Assembly (NCBI GenBank): GCA_964446115.1
Contig: CAYUNE010000037.1
Coordinates: 1 to 64,000 of the forward strand
Origin: CAYUNE01 sp964446115
GTDB taxonomy: Bacteria > Desulfobacterota > Desulfobulbia > Desulfobulbales > Desulfobulbaceae
Direction of reading: 5' to 3'
Length of the DNA stretch: 64,000 nt
Part shown: piece after piece, positions 51,724 to 60,788 of the stretch
How positions within the stretch are numbered: the first letter of the stretch is position 1
How the letters are laid out: each line of letters starts with the position of its first letter
Position numbers and translations under genes: made by a program
The notes under the pieces: generated by a model
What the model saw: the letters and a program-made list of their open reading frames with translations, nothing else
Databases searched by the model: none
Told to the model about the DNA's origin: nothing

Positions 51724-53538
51724 TCAGTCCCCAGCCTCTGTTTTCACCCCTTCCGATCCCGGGAGATCGGGGAGTTCTTCAAAACCCCAGTAGGGAAAAT
51801 CCAATCGATACCCGGCAACCCGGCCCGGGCTGTGTTCGCGGCTGGCCACCAGCCACAGGGTGTTGGTCCGCTCGGCGGCATCGCTGTTTTCAAAGGGATC
51901 CCAGTCGGGGACGAGGATCAGGGCATTGTCGGCGGAGTAGGCGATATCCCCTGACCCTTTGAAGGAGCCCAGGTGGGGCCTGCCCGAGAAGCGGTTTTCC
52001 GCATCGCGGGAGAGCTCGGAGATCACCAGAAAGGAGACGTCGAGTTCATCCCGCATCGCCTCGAAGTGGCGCAGCCAGCCATCGATGCCGCTGCGACGTT
52101 CCGAAATGTCGGCAAACGGCAACTTGTGCAGGCTGTCGACCACCACCACGGTGCGTTCGTTTCGGGTCTCATGGCGTAGAAAGTCGATGTGGCGGCGCAT
52201 GATTTCCGGGGTCAGGGCGCGGTCGGTGACCACCCTGAAAGAGGTGAGCAGCTGCCGGAGATCGGTGCGGGCCTTTGCCAGTCTCTTTTGCTCGTCGCTG
52301 TCCAGCGATTCGGCCTTGATGCGGTATTCCGCCAGACGGCTCAGTCGACAGAGGGTGCGCTGATAGATCTTCTGCCTGCTGTTTTCAAAGTCATAGTAGA
52401 TGACCGGGATGTTCCGTCGCGCCATGTCCGTGGCGATCTGGATGAAGAAGCATGATTTGCCGGTTTTTGGGGGACCACCCATGATATTGATGCCGTGCAT
52501 CCCCTCCAGGGCCTGGTCCAGCCGTGTGAATCCGGTGGACGGAGATCGATAATGTTCACCGCTTTCCCGTTGCATGCGGGCGGTGAACAGGGAAAATTCC
52601 CTGGCGGGTGAACTGAAGGGGGAAAAGGAGCGCGCCTGCCGGATAAGCTGGAAGACGGTTTCCCGGAAGGCGTCTGCCTTTTCAAGGGCCAGCCGGCAGA
52701 GGGAGAAGTCGCGGGGGGCATTGTCGGGCCAGCGGATGATACGTGCCTTGTATCCCAGCCGGATGGCCAGGTTCCTGGCGGATCGACTTGCTGCCGGGTT
52801 GTTGATTGCCACCAGAAAGATGGTCTCCACGGCCGAAAAAAGAGCGGCATCCAGGTGATCAAAGCCGCCGGCGGTGGAGACCGCGACACCGGGCAATCCC
52901 AACTGTTTCAGGGTAAGAAGGTTATCCTCGCCCTCGACCACGAAAAGGGCGCCCCGGACGCAACGGTCGATATCAGCGATGTTGAAGATCTGAAATTTCG
53001 GGACATGAAGCTCTTCATCGCCGTACCAGAAGCTATCCTCAGGCCGTTCCGGGTGGATGCAGCGGGCGGAGTAGCAGTTGCCGTCCGCCTGGAAATAGGG
53101 ATAGACGAGATAGCGGCCGTTATAGCCGATCATCATCTCCGTCAACGCTTCCCTGCCGATGCCGCGGCCTTTGAACTCCCCAAGGAGCTCTTGGGTGAGG
53201 CGGCTGGTGAATTTCTTGATCTCGTTGTTGATATCCCCGGAGGGATAGTCCATTGCAGCGGCGAGGGATTCCCGGTCGGGATCATAACCCGGCAGTCCCT
53301 CGCCGCTGATGCCCGCCTGCTCCGCGAAGTGGAGCGGGAAACCACCGGGCAGGCAACGGTTGAGACAGCGGAAGTAGCCGTGGAAATAGCTTTCCGGGTT
53401 GAGAAAGACCACAAGGCGCCCCCCGTCTTTTTTTTCGCCGCAAAAGGGGCAGGGGGCCTGCAGCAACTTGCCCTGCAGTGTCGCTGAGGTCAGATGTTCG
53501 AGATAAAAAAGGGTGATCGGATCCTGGCTCCGGGGCAT
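51724..53538 (-). CDS. TWINKLE/T7 gp4-like primase-helicase with degenerate TOPRIM site
   Basis: 604 residues in three parts. A zinc finger (C30, C33, C58, C62: CPFC and CLNRC) is like that of DnaG and T7 gp4. A TOPRIM-like domain (about 195-270) keeps the glutamate in FVVEGEDNLL (E202), but the D-x-D region reads AINNPAAS (244-251) where primases have LDNDEAG, so metal-binding aspartates are missing. A DnaB-type RecA helicase domain follows (about 330-590) with Walker A GPPKTGKS (355-362), the Glu in YYDFENS (385) and Walker B VVVVDSLHKLP (D468). This suggests a helicase that no longer primes. The start is the ATG at 53538. Its neighbour is a divergent HerA-like ATPase. Confidence 0.85.
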   Translation of the reverse strand: MPRSQDPITLFYLEHLTSATLQGKLLQAPCPFCGEKKDGGRLVVFLNPESYFHGYFRCLNRCLPGGFPLHFAEQAGISGEGLPGYDPDRESLAAAMDYPSGDINNEIKKFTSRLTQELLGEFKGRGIGREALTEMMIGYNGRYLVYPYFQADGNCYSARCIHPERPEDSFWYGDEELHVPKFQIFNIADIDRCVRGALFVVEGEDNLLTLKQLGLPGVAVSTAGGFDHLDAALFSAVETIFLVAINNPAASRSARNLAIRLGYKARIIRWPDNAPRDFSLCRLALEKADAFRETVFQLIRQARSFSPFSSPAREFSLFTARMQRESGEHYRSPSTGFTRLDQALEGMHGINIMGGPPKTGKSCFFIQIATDMARRNIPVIYYDFENSRQKIYQRTLCRLSRLAEYRIKAESLDSDEQKRLAKARTDLRQLLTSFRVVTDRALTPEIMRRHIDFLRHETRNERTVVVVDSLHKLPFADISERRSGIDGWLRHFEAMRDELDVSFLVISELSRDAENRFSGRPHLGSFKGSGDIAYSADNALILVPDWDPFENSDAAERTNTLWLVASREHSPGRVAGYRLDFPYWGFEELPDLPGSEGVKTEAGD

Positions 53539-53648
53539 ATTTTCTCTCTGTGTGTATGGGGAGAACAACTGTTTTTTCTGTACTTATTGAATCAGAAATG
53601 ATATGAATTATCAATGAAATAAACATCACTTAGATCCGGGAGGTGGTT
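53539..53648. promoter_or_regulatory. Divergent promoter region of the primase-helicase and HerA-like genes
   Basis: A 110-bp AT-rich gap. The overlapping segment near 53585-53615 can be read as TTGAAT-N16-TATCAA rightwards and TTGATA-N17-TTCAAT leftwards, so the two promoters may overlap face to face. Both are weak matches. Confidence 0.35.
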
Positions 53649-56063
53649 ATGAGCGAGCAGCATGCCTACGAAAAACTCGATCTCTTTTATCTGGGCCGGG
53701 AGCTTGATATCGCAACCGGTGAGTCTACATCTCTGCCTCTGCTATATAAAAACAAAAACCTGACCACCCATGCCGCCATTATCGGCATGACCGGCAGCGG
53801 CAAAACCGGGCTCGGGATCGGGCTCATCGAGGAAGCAGCCCTTGACCGGTTGCCGGCCATTGTCATCGATCCCAAAGGTGATATGGCCAATCTGCTCCTC
53901 ACCTTTCCCGATCTGGCCGCCGCGGATTTCAAGCCCTGGGTGGATCCGGCCGAGGCCGAACGCCGGGGGGTAAGCGTTGATGAGCTTGCCGCTGCAACCG
54001 CGCGTACCTGGGAGCAGGGTATCGGCTCCTGGGACCAGGACCGGGAACGGATCAGGACCCTGAAGCAGAATGCGGAGTTCACCGTCTACACGCCGGGCAG
54101 CAGCATCCGGCCGGTCTCTGTGCTGGGAGGATTGGAAGCTCCGCCGGAACGCGTTGTCCAGGACGACGATACCATGAACAGTCTGGTCAACGCCACCGTG
54201 ACCTCGCTGTTGGCGCTGATCGGTATCAGAGCCGACCCCCTTAAATCCAGGGAGCATATTTTGCTCTCCTCGATCCTCCTCCACCACTGGCGGCTGCAGG
54301 AGGATCTCTCCCTGGAGGCGCTGATCGGCATGATCGTCACTCCGCCCTTTGAGCGGATCGGTGTTTTCGGTCTCGACACCTTTTATCCCCAGGACCGGCG
54401 TATGGAACTGGCCATACAGCTCAACAACGTTCTGGCCAGTCCCGGTTTTTCGGCCTGGATTTCAGGTGATCCGCTGGATATCGGCCGAATGCTCTACACC
54501 CCGGAAGGCAAACCGCGCATCAGCGTTTTTTCCATTGCCCATCTCAGCGAAACCGAGCGCATGTTTTTCGTCACCATGCTGCTGAGCAAGTTCATCAGCT
54601 GGATGCGTCGGCAGGAGGGCGCCGGTACCCTGAAGGCCCTGCTCTACATGGATGAGATTTTCGGCTATTTTCCGCCCTCGGCCAACCCACCCTCCAAAAA
54701 ACCCATGTTGCTCCTGCTCAAGCAGGCACGGGCCTACGGTATCGGAATTGTACTCGCAACCCAGAATCCGGTGGATCTCGATTACAAGGGGCTTGCCAAT
54801 ATCGGCACCTGGTTCGTCGGTCGTCTGCAGACGCCGCAGGATCAGGACCGGGTCATGTCCGGACTGGAAGGATCCGGCGTGCACCTGGACAAAAAGCGTA
54901 TCCGGGAGCTGTTGACCGATATGCGGGGCCGCACCTTTCTCATGTCCTGCGTGCACCGTGACGAGCCGGTGCTCTTCGAGACCCGCTGGGTCCTTTCCTA
55001 TCTGAAGGGTCCCATCTCGCTGAGCGATATCTCGCGGCTGCCGGGTGGCTCGTCTCATGGCGGGACGCAGGAAAAGAAAACATCCCCGGGCACAGTAGCC
55101 GCGGCCCAAAAGGCCGCCGATGGTTTCAGCAACCATCCGCCGCTGGTCAGCGGTGATATCAAGCAGCGGTATCTCCCTGCACCGCTGCCCATTGAAGAGG
55201 ATATCCGTCTGACCCCATGGCTCGCTGCCGAGGCCTCGTTGCGCTTTTTCAATCAGAAACGCAATATCGATCAGGTCTCGGAGATCAAATTGCGACTGCG
55301 GCTGGATGACTCCTTTAGCTCGCCCCGCTGGAGTCTGGCCGAACCCATCCCCTATGGTGAAGGTGATTTTCGGGAAAATCCCACCCCGGGAAGCTTGTTC
55401 GCCCCCCTGCCGCCGGAGCTGTCCGGCATGAAAAATCTGCGCGGTTACGCAAAGGAGTTCAGCGACTATCTCTACCAGAACATGCGCCTGGAACTCTTTC
55501 GGGTGCCGCGGTTGGGGCTTGAGTCCCGGCCCGGAGAGCCGGAGAGTGAATTCCGGGTGCGGGTGGCGGATTTTCTTCGCGAAAAGAAGGAGATCGCCGT
55601 TGACAAGCTCCAGGAGAGATTCGGGAAAAAACAGCAGAAGCTGGAACAACGGCTGGACCGGGCGCTCATCAGACTGGACAAGGAAAAAGATGATGTCAAG
55701 GCCAGGGGCATGGATACTGCCGTATCGTTCGGAGTGGCGATTTTCGGCGCCCTTTTCGGACGTAAACCCTTTTCCGTAACCACGGTTCGCCGGGGGGCGG
55801 GCGGCGTGCGCAGCGCCGGGCGGATGATCCGCGAAAAGGGGGATGTGGCCAGGGCCGAGGAAGCCATTGCCGCCATCCGCGATGAGCTGGAAACCCTGGC
55901 CCTGGAGCTTGAGGAAAAGATCGCCGAACAGGGCGAGCTGCTGGCTCCGGAAAATTATCCCATCGAAACCTTTGCCATCAAGCCCCGGCGGCAGGACATC
56001 TTCGATATCAGCCTCTATCTTCTCTGGGAACCGGTTCTGGATCTTCCGGGCCTGCAGGCCTGA
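53649..56063 (+). CDS. HerA-like (DUF87/FtsK-HerA superfamily) ATPase with coiled-coil C-terminal region
   Basis: 804-residue cytoplasmic ATPase. The N-terminal motor (about 1-460) has Walker A GMTGSGKT (46-53), IVIDPKGDMANLL after it, Walker B LLYMDEIFGYFPP (D335, E336) and the sensor-like VLATQNPVDLDYKG. The C-terminal part has a charged coiled coil (about 630-680, with KLQERFGKKQQKLEQRL) and then a short hydrophobic glycine-rich stretch (SFGVAIFGALFG). HerA-type hexamers translocate DNA in repair and in some defence systems. The ATG at 53649 has GGGAGGTGG upstream. No nuclease partner (NurA, Sir2) is present; the divergent gene is the primase-helicase. Confidence 0.85.
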   Translation: MSEQHAYEKLDLFYLGRELDIATGESTSLPLLYKNKNLTTHAAIIGMTGSGKTGLGIGLIEEAALDRLPAIVIDPKGDMANLLLTFPDLAAADFKPWVDPAEAERRGVSVDELAAATARTWEQGIGSWDQDRERIRTLKQNAEFTVYTPGSSIRPVSVLGGLEAPPERVVQDDDTMNSLVNATVTSLLALIGIRADPLKSREHILLSSILLHHWRLQEDLSLEALIGMIVTPPFERIGVFGLDTFYPQDRRMELAIQLNNVLASPGFSAWISGDPLDIGRMLYTPEGKPRISVFSIAHLSETERMFFVTMLLSKFISWMRRQEGAGTLKALLYMDEIFGYFPPSANPPSKKPMLLLLKQARAYGIGIVLATQNPVDLDYKGLANIGTWFVGRLQTPQDQDRVMSGLEGSGVHLDKKRIRELLTDMRGRTFLMSCVHRDEPVLFETRWVLSYLKGPISLSDISRLPGGSSHGGTQEKKTSPGTVAAAQKAADGFSNHPPLVSGDIKQRYLPAPLPIEEDIRLTPWLAAEASLRFFNQKRNIDQVSEIKLRLRLDDSFSSPRWSLAEPIPYGEGDFRENPTPGSLFAPLPPELSGMKNLRGYAKEFSDYLYQNMRLELFRVPRLGLESRPGEPESEFRVRVADFLREKKEIAVDKLQERFGKKQQKLEQRLDRALIRLDKEKDDVKARGMDTAVSFGVAIFGALFGRKPFSVTTVRRGAGGVRSAGRMIREKGDVARAEEAIAAIRDELETLALELEEKIAEQGELLAPENYPIETFAIKPRRQDIFDISLYLLWEPVLDLPGLQA

Positions 56064-56075
56064 ACTCGGGCAGGT

Positions 56076-59000
56076 TCAGGCGATGATCTGCTGCAGACGT
56101 TCCCTGCTCAACAATTCGTTGAAGCAGACGTGAATCGAGTAGTCGCCTTCGGTGAGAATTCGGGACTGGACAGCGGTGATATAACCTTCCAGCTCACAGA
56201 TGGGCTCCGGGCCTGATTTTAAGGGAACGGCGATGCTGATGGAACGTCCCAGGAGCAGGCGGGCGTTTTCCTTTCTGGATATGCGGATGAGAAAGGCAAG
56301 CCCCCCCTGGGAAATGTCTGCCAGTTCGCCCCGGAAGCCCTTACCACCGGATTTTCCCGTCTGATCGCACATGCGGAATTTGATCTTGGGGCTGCGGCTG
56401 AATCGTTCATGGGCCCGGCGGTTGAGGCCTTTCTTGTTGAGCTGCCCATGGATTTTGGTGAATTCGCGACAGAAGTCGCGGAGTTTCGATTCCAGGCCGG
56501 GGTAGAGATCCCGCCAGGAGGTGAGGATTTTGCGGTTGAAAACGGCAAGATCAACCACTGTCAAAGCGGCCAGCGATACCGTCCATACCGATGATTCGAA
56601 AAAATTTTCGGCTGCCAGGTCACCGGGACCAAGATTTTTGATGAAGATGTCCCGGTTGTCCTGCCGGTAGAAAACCTTGACCGCGCCTTTGTTGATGAAG
56701 ATCAACTCTTCATTGTCGGCGCCTTGGCGGATAATGGCCTGCTCCGGCGAATAGTGCCTCTTTTCGAGGTTCTGGAAGACGGCGTTGAACTCCTCGGTGC
56801 TCAGCTCTTCATAGAGGTCCCGCCAGGTTTCCAGCTCATCGGCGTCGATGGAATCGGTTTTTTCCTGTTCAATGATTTCTCCGGACTTGATAATCTCGGG
56901 CAGGGCCAGGGAATCGATCTCATAGAGTTTGTCGCGCAATCGCTCGGCATTCTGAAAATCTTTCCGGCGGGCACAGGAAACAACCAGGTCAAAGAGCATC
57001 TGCTTTGCCCGTTCTTTTTCTCCCCTGTCAACAAGCTGGAATATTTCCTTTTCCCTGGTGGTGATGATCTCCTGCCGCTGCCGGGTATCCGCCGTTTGTC
57101 GCTGGAACCGTTTTTTTCCTAAAGGTACCACTTTTTTCTTCTCCATATGCTGGTGGGCACCGATTTTTTCCAGGGCGCGGCCGGCGGCATCCCGAACCCG
57201 TGCCGAATACCCTGTGATACCGATGAGAGACTTTTCACGGATAATTTTTCGCAGTGCCGGCGTGGCCTTGGGGGAGCCGATCCGTCCCAGGGCATTGCAG
57301 ATTGCCTCTTGCAGTTCTTCCTTGACCTTGCTGGAGAACAGGGATCTGTTTTCCAGCAGTTTGACAAGGGGATAGACCAGGGTATCGCTCTGCAGTTCTC
57401 CAAGCCAGACGACCACCTGGGCCTTGAGCGGATCGGGCACGGTCTTGAGGGCCGACAGCAGCATCTTTTTCCGGTGACGGCCGCCGATGGCGTTGATGGT
57501 ATGCAGTGTCTCCCTCTGGACGCGCAGATCTTCATGGGAGAGATAGGGTGTCAGGAGATCGACACATGTCTCGTCTCCCACCGCTCCCAGCAACCGGAGG
57601 ATGTTGCGTTTGAAATACCAGGGGCCTTCCTGGTTGAGTTGCTCCAGCAGGACTTCCAGGGCCGCCGACTGCATGGTGCTCAGCAGATGGATGAGCCGCA
57701 TGCGGAATGCCTTGTTCTCGCTCTGTTCCAGGGACTTGAGCAGATGTTCGGCCGCCGGTTTGCCGAGTTTGGTCAGAACGGCGCCTGCCTCCTTGCGGAG
57801 AATGGCGTTATGCAGGTATTCCTCCAGCAGCCTGGTGAGAATGTCATGGTCGGCGATTTCGGCCAGGGTTTTTTCCACCAGAAAGACAAGATCCCGGTTT
57901 TCCCGCCCCTGTTCTTCAAGGGTCTGATGCAACAGGGTGAGAAAATCTTCGGCCGGGCCGTAATGACGGTCGTAGATAAAGCGGCGGATGATCTGGCGCA
58001 GGGTGGCAACGACCTCGCGACTTTCATCGGAACGGGGATCGAGGTGACGAAGAATTCCGTCCACCCGGGAACAGATCTTTTCCAGCCAATGCCGTCGCTT
58101 GCGACCGGTCAACCGGGGAATCAGGGGAGCCAGACAGGAAGCTGCCGCCTCGGCAATTTCCCGGCGGGGATTGTCCAGGGCGGTCAACAGCTCCTTGAGG
58201 ATGGTTTCGGCCAACCGCTCTTTCCGGTTGTGGATGAGGCGCAGCAGAGTGGCCGGCAGGGCCTTGACCAGCTCTTCGTCGGCCAGTATTTCGGCATTGC
58301 CGTTGATGAGTTGCTTGATCCCTGATTTTATCCCGGCGAGTCGCCGGCGGCGTTGTTCCTGCTCCTTCTTTTTGTAGATTTCCATGACCAGCCGCATCTT
58401 TTCACCCCGCACGGTCTGCATCAACCGTTCATATGCCCGGCGGAGTTCGGCTGCGTCCGCACCTTCCCAGTCCTCCATTTTTTCGGCGCTGCGGCCGACG
58501 GAATCGAATTGCCTGGCAAGCTGTTCGAACTTGTCGTCGCCCATGCGTTTGACAACCTCGGCGTAGAGTTTCTCCCCAAAGACGCCCTTGAAGCGTTGTA
58601 CCAGGAGAAGCCCCAGTATTTTTTCATCCATCCCGGCCAGATCGGCGGCCGCCTTTTTTGCCAGCTGTTCTTTCTCCTCGTCGTCGAGGATACTGTCAAA
58701 GGCGGCGGTGGTATTGGTGAAGGCGAACCGCATGGCAGATGCCCGTTCCTTGTTGCCGCTTTGCAGGAGCTGTTCCACGCTGGAGAGCAGAATCGAAGAG
58801 GACCATTCCGGATCTTTCAGGCGTTTCCGCCGCCTGGCAATATCGATGTTGTCCGGATTATCCGCTTTGCTCAGCAGCTGGAAATCGGCATGCCTGGTAA
58901 TCTCGCGGTCAAGATCGGGGTCGCCGGAGAGTTGCAGCAACCGTTCATATGCCCTGGCCGGGGCGATGGGCGCACCACCGGGATTCTTGGCCTGGTTGTT

Positions 59001-60611
59001 GTTTTCACTGTTGTGGATGTCGGCCTGCAGCTTCAGGTGGGAGGCTATTCTGATCAGGGCGTCCTTGCTGAGCTTCTCAAAGGTCGATCGGTAGAGTTCC
59101 TCGGCCATGGCGGTGTCGGTGGGTTGCCGGAAAAACCATTCCAGGGTGCCGTCATCCATCGCTGCCATTTTGGTGGCGGCATATTTGACGACCTGGTCGC
59201 GGTTTTCATCCACCAGCACGGAGTCGTACACCGCGAGAGCTTTGGCGAAACTCCCGATGCCCTCGCCGGACGGATCCTCTCCGGTCTGCCGCACCAGGGT
59301 TTCGATACCGGCCAGCAGAACCGCGGAGGACCACTCCGGTTGCTTGAGACGATTTTTCAAATCCTCGGCGAGAGCGGCGGGCAATTCACCGGATTCCAGC
59401 AGTAGGCGGGCGTCGGCGTGACGGGCGGCATCTTCGTCGATTTCTTTTCCCTGGGTGGTTCTGAGCAGGCGCATGTACGCCTCTTTCAGAATGCGGCTCT
59501 TGTCATGGGCAGCGGTATCCTGTCTGGTATGGAGGATTTCGGCCTTATGTTTCAGACCGGCGGCCACACGGATAAGGGTATCCTTGTCAAGTTCCTGCAG
59601 GGTTTTGGTGTAGAGTTTTTGCGTCACCGGCTTGGTGATCGGTTGTGCCAACAGCCACTCCAGATCCTCGTCATTGAGCGAGGCCATGATGGTGGCGGTA
59701 TCATCCAGGGCCCTGGACTGCTCGGGTGTTCCCTCCTTCCGGTCAAGGATATTGACCAGATGGTCGTAGGTATCCGCCAGCACCGGGGAAGGGCCGGAAG
59801 CGGAGGAGTCCGTCGGCATTGCTGCGGTCTGGAGAGGGCCGTCCGGCTGTGGTGTCGATGTGGAGGTGGATGCGGCCACCATTGACCCGGAGGAAAGGCT
59901 TTCTCCCGGTGAAGGATTGCCGGCAATCGTGCCTCCGCCTGGCGATATCCGGGAAGGTGATGCGGTTGCGGTGCGGGATTGAGCCGCTGTCCGTAGTTGA
60001 CTTAAGACCATCTGTAAGACGGTGTTGAACTGATCTCCGTCGCCGGATGGGTCTTTTTTTTCTCCGGTGGCGGAGACGAAGAGGGCCAGTTCATCGTCGC
60101 TGACCGAAAGATTCCTGAAGGCACGTTCGTTGCCGTCTATAACCTCCTGGCCGTCATGAATGGCGACGTAGCGTTTGGTATCGACACTGATATGCTGGAT
60201 TTTCTTTTCCGCAAGCAGTTCTTTCAGATTGGAGTCCAGCTGCAGGGTGCTTGAGCTTTCGACAAAGAGTTCGATAAATTTTCGGAAATCGGCGCGGTCG
60301 ATGGTCGACTTGAACTTGATGGAGTGGACGCCGAATCCGGTGAGAAATTCTATGATGCCGATGACCTGGGGGCGGTGCATATCCCTGTCCGCCAGGGCCT
60401 GACCGTTGATGAGCAGTTTGTGTTCGGATTCGGCCAGAGTTAGACCGTCTTCTTCAGGTTTCTGTATTTTTTTCAGCTTGTTATATGCAATATCCAGGGC
60501 GCGGTTCACCTGGGGATTGGTGGGGGGGTAGAGCTGCAGGTTGCGCACCGCCGTGTACAACTGCATGAGAAAGGCAAGGTTCTGATCATGGGTTTGGTGA
60601 TCAGTTTTCAT
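56076..60611 (-). CDS. Giant HEAT-repeat protein with cNMP-binding and PilZ domains
   Basis: 1511 residues, no signal peptide or membrane segment. Order: an N-terminal alpha/beta region (about 1-190); a Ser/Thr/Pro linker (about 200-275); three related segments spaced about 175 residues apart (starting about 280, 457 and 632; repeated LEW, LYxxT and KDxLIRxA patterns); HEAT-type helical repeats (about 755-1150); a helical region; a cyclic-nucleotide-binding fold (about 1265-1375, YSPEQAIIRQG, GAVKVFYR); and a C-terminal PilZ domain (about 1395-1511) with RAHERF and DISQGG, both c-di-GMP motifs. The phosphate-binding Arg of the cNMP cassette appears to be Val (SSVWTVSLAA), so that domain may be structural. 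Function unknown; a scaffold controlled by c-di-GMP is inferred. It is monocistronic and convergent with the HerA-like gene. Confidence 0.85.
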   Translation of the reverse strand: MKTDHQTHDQNLAFLMQLYTAVRNLQLYPPTNPQVNRALDIAYNKLKKIQKPEEDGLTLAESEHKLLINGQALADRDMHRPQVIGIIEFLTGFGVHSIKFKSTIDRADFRKFIELFVESSSTLQLDSNLKELLAEKKIQHISVDTKRYVAIHDGQEVIDGNERAFRNLSVSDDELALFVSATGEKKDPSGDGDQFNTVLQMVLSQLRTAAQSRTATASPSRISPGGGTIAGNPSPGESLSSGSMVAASTSTSTPQPDGPLQTAAMPTDSSASGPSPVLADTYDHLVNILDRKEGTPEQSRALDDTATIMASLNDEDLEWLLAQPITKPVTQKLYTKTLQELDKDTLIRVAAGLKHKAEILHTRQDTAAHDKSRILKEAYMRLLRTTQGKEIDEDAARHADARLLLESGELPAALAEDLKNRLKQPEWSSAVLLAGIETLVRQTGEDPSGEGIGSFAKALAVYDSVLVDENRDQVVKYAATKMAAMDDGTLEWFFRQPTDTAMAEELYRSTFEKLSKDALIRIASHLKLQADIHNSENNNQAKNPGGAPIAPARAYERLLQLSGDPDLDREITRHADFQLLSKADNPDNIDIARRRKRLKDPEWSSSILLSSVEQLLQSGNKERASAMRFAFTNTTAAFDSILDDEEKEQLAKKAAADLAGMDEKILGLLLVQRFKGVFGEKLYAEVVKRMGDDKFEQLARQFDSVGRSAEKMEDWEGADAAELRRAYERLMQTVRGEKMRLVMEIYKKKEQEQRRRRLAGIKSGIKQLINGNAEILADEELVKALPATLLRLIHNRKERLAETILKELLTALDNPRREIAEAAASCLAPLIPRLTGRKRRHWLEKICSRVDGILRHLDPRSDESREVVATLRQIIRRFIYDRHYGPAEDFLTLLHQTLEEQGRENRDLVFLVEKTLAEIADHDILTRLLEEYLHNAILRKEAGAVLTKLGKPAAEHLLKSLEQSENKAFRMRLIHLLSTMQSAALEVLLEQLNQEGPWYFKRNILRLLGAVGDETCVDLLTPYLSHEDLRVQRETLHTINAIGGRHRKKMLLSALKTVPDPLKAQVVVWLGELQSDTLVYPLVKLLENRSLFSSKVKEELQEAICNALGRIGSPKATPALRKIIREKSLIGITGYSARVRDAAGRALEKIGAHQHMEKKKVVPLGKKRFQRQTADTRQRQEIITTREKEIFQLVDRGEKERAKQMLFDLVVSCARRKDFQNAERLRDKLYEIDSLALPEIIKSGEIIEQEKTDSIDADELETWRDLYEELSTEEFNAVFQNLEKRHYSPEQAIIRQGADNEELIFINKGAVKVFYRQDNRDIFIKNLGPGDLAAENFFESSVWTVSLAALTVVDLAVFNRKILTSWRDLYPGLESKLRDFCREFTKIHGQLNKKGLNRRAHERFSRSPKIKFRMCDQTGKSGGKGFRGELADISQGGLAFLIRISRKENARLLLGRSISIAVPLKSGPEPICELEGYITAVQSRILTEGDYSIHVCFNELLSRERLQQIIA

Positions 60612-60788
60612 CTGGATAAATATTTATTGGCAGCTCGAAAAAGGCCCATGGTGCCGACGATGCGGTTTACGGATGAAGGAGTATCATCCACTATAACCCT
60701 GGAGTTCACAAATCATCAAGTCTGTTTTACAGGGTCGGTTATGTCGGGAGCCTTTGGGGAGATATCCACGGCTACCGTTGGCTGCGGA

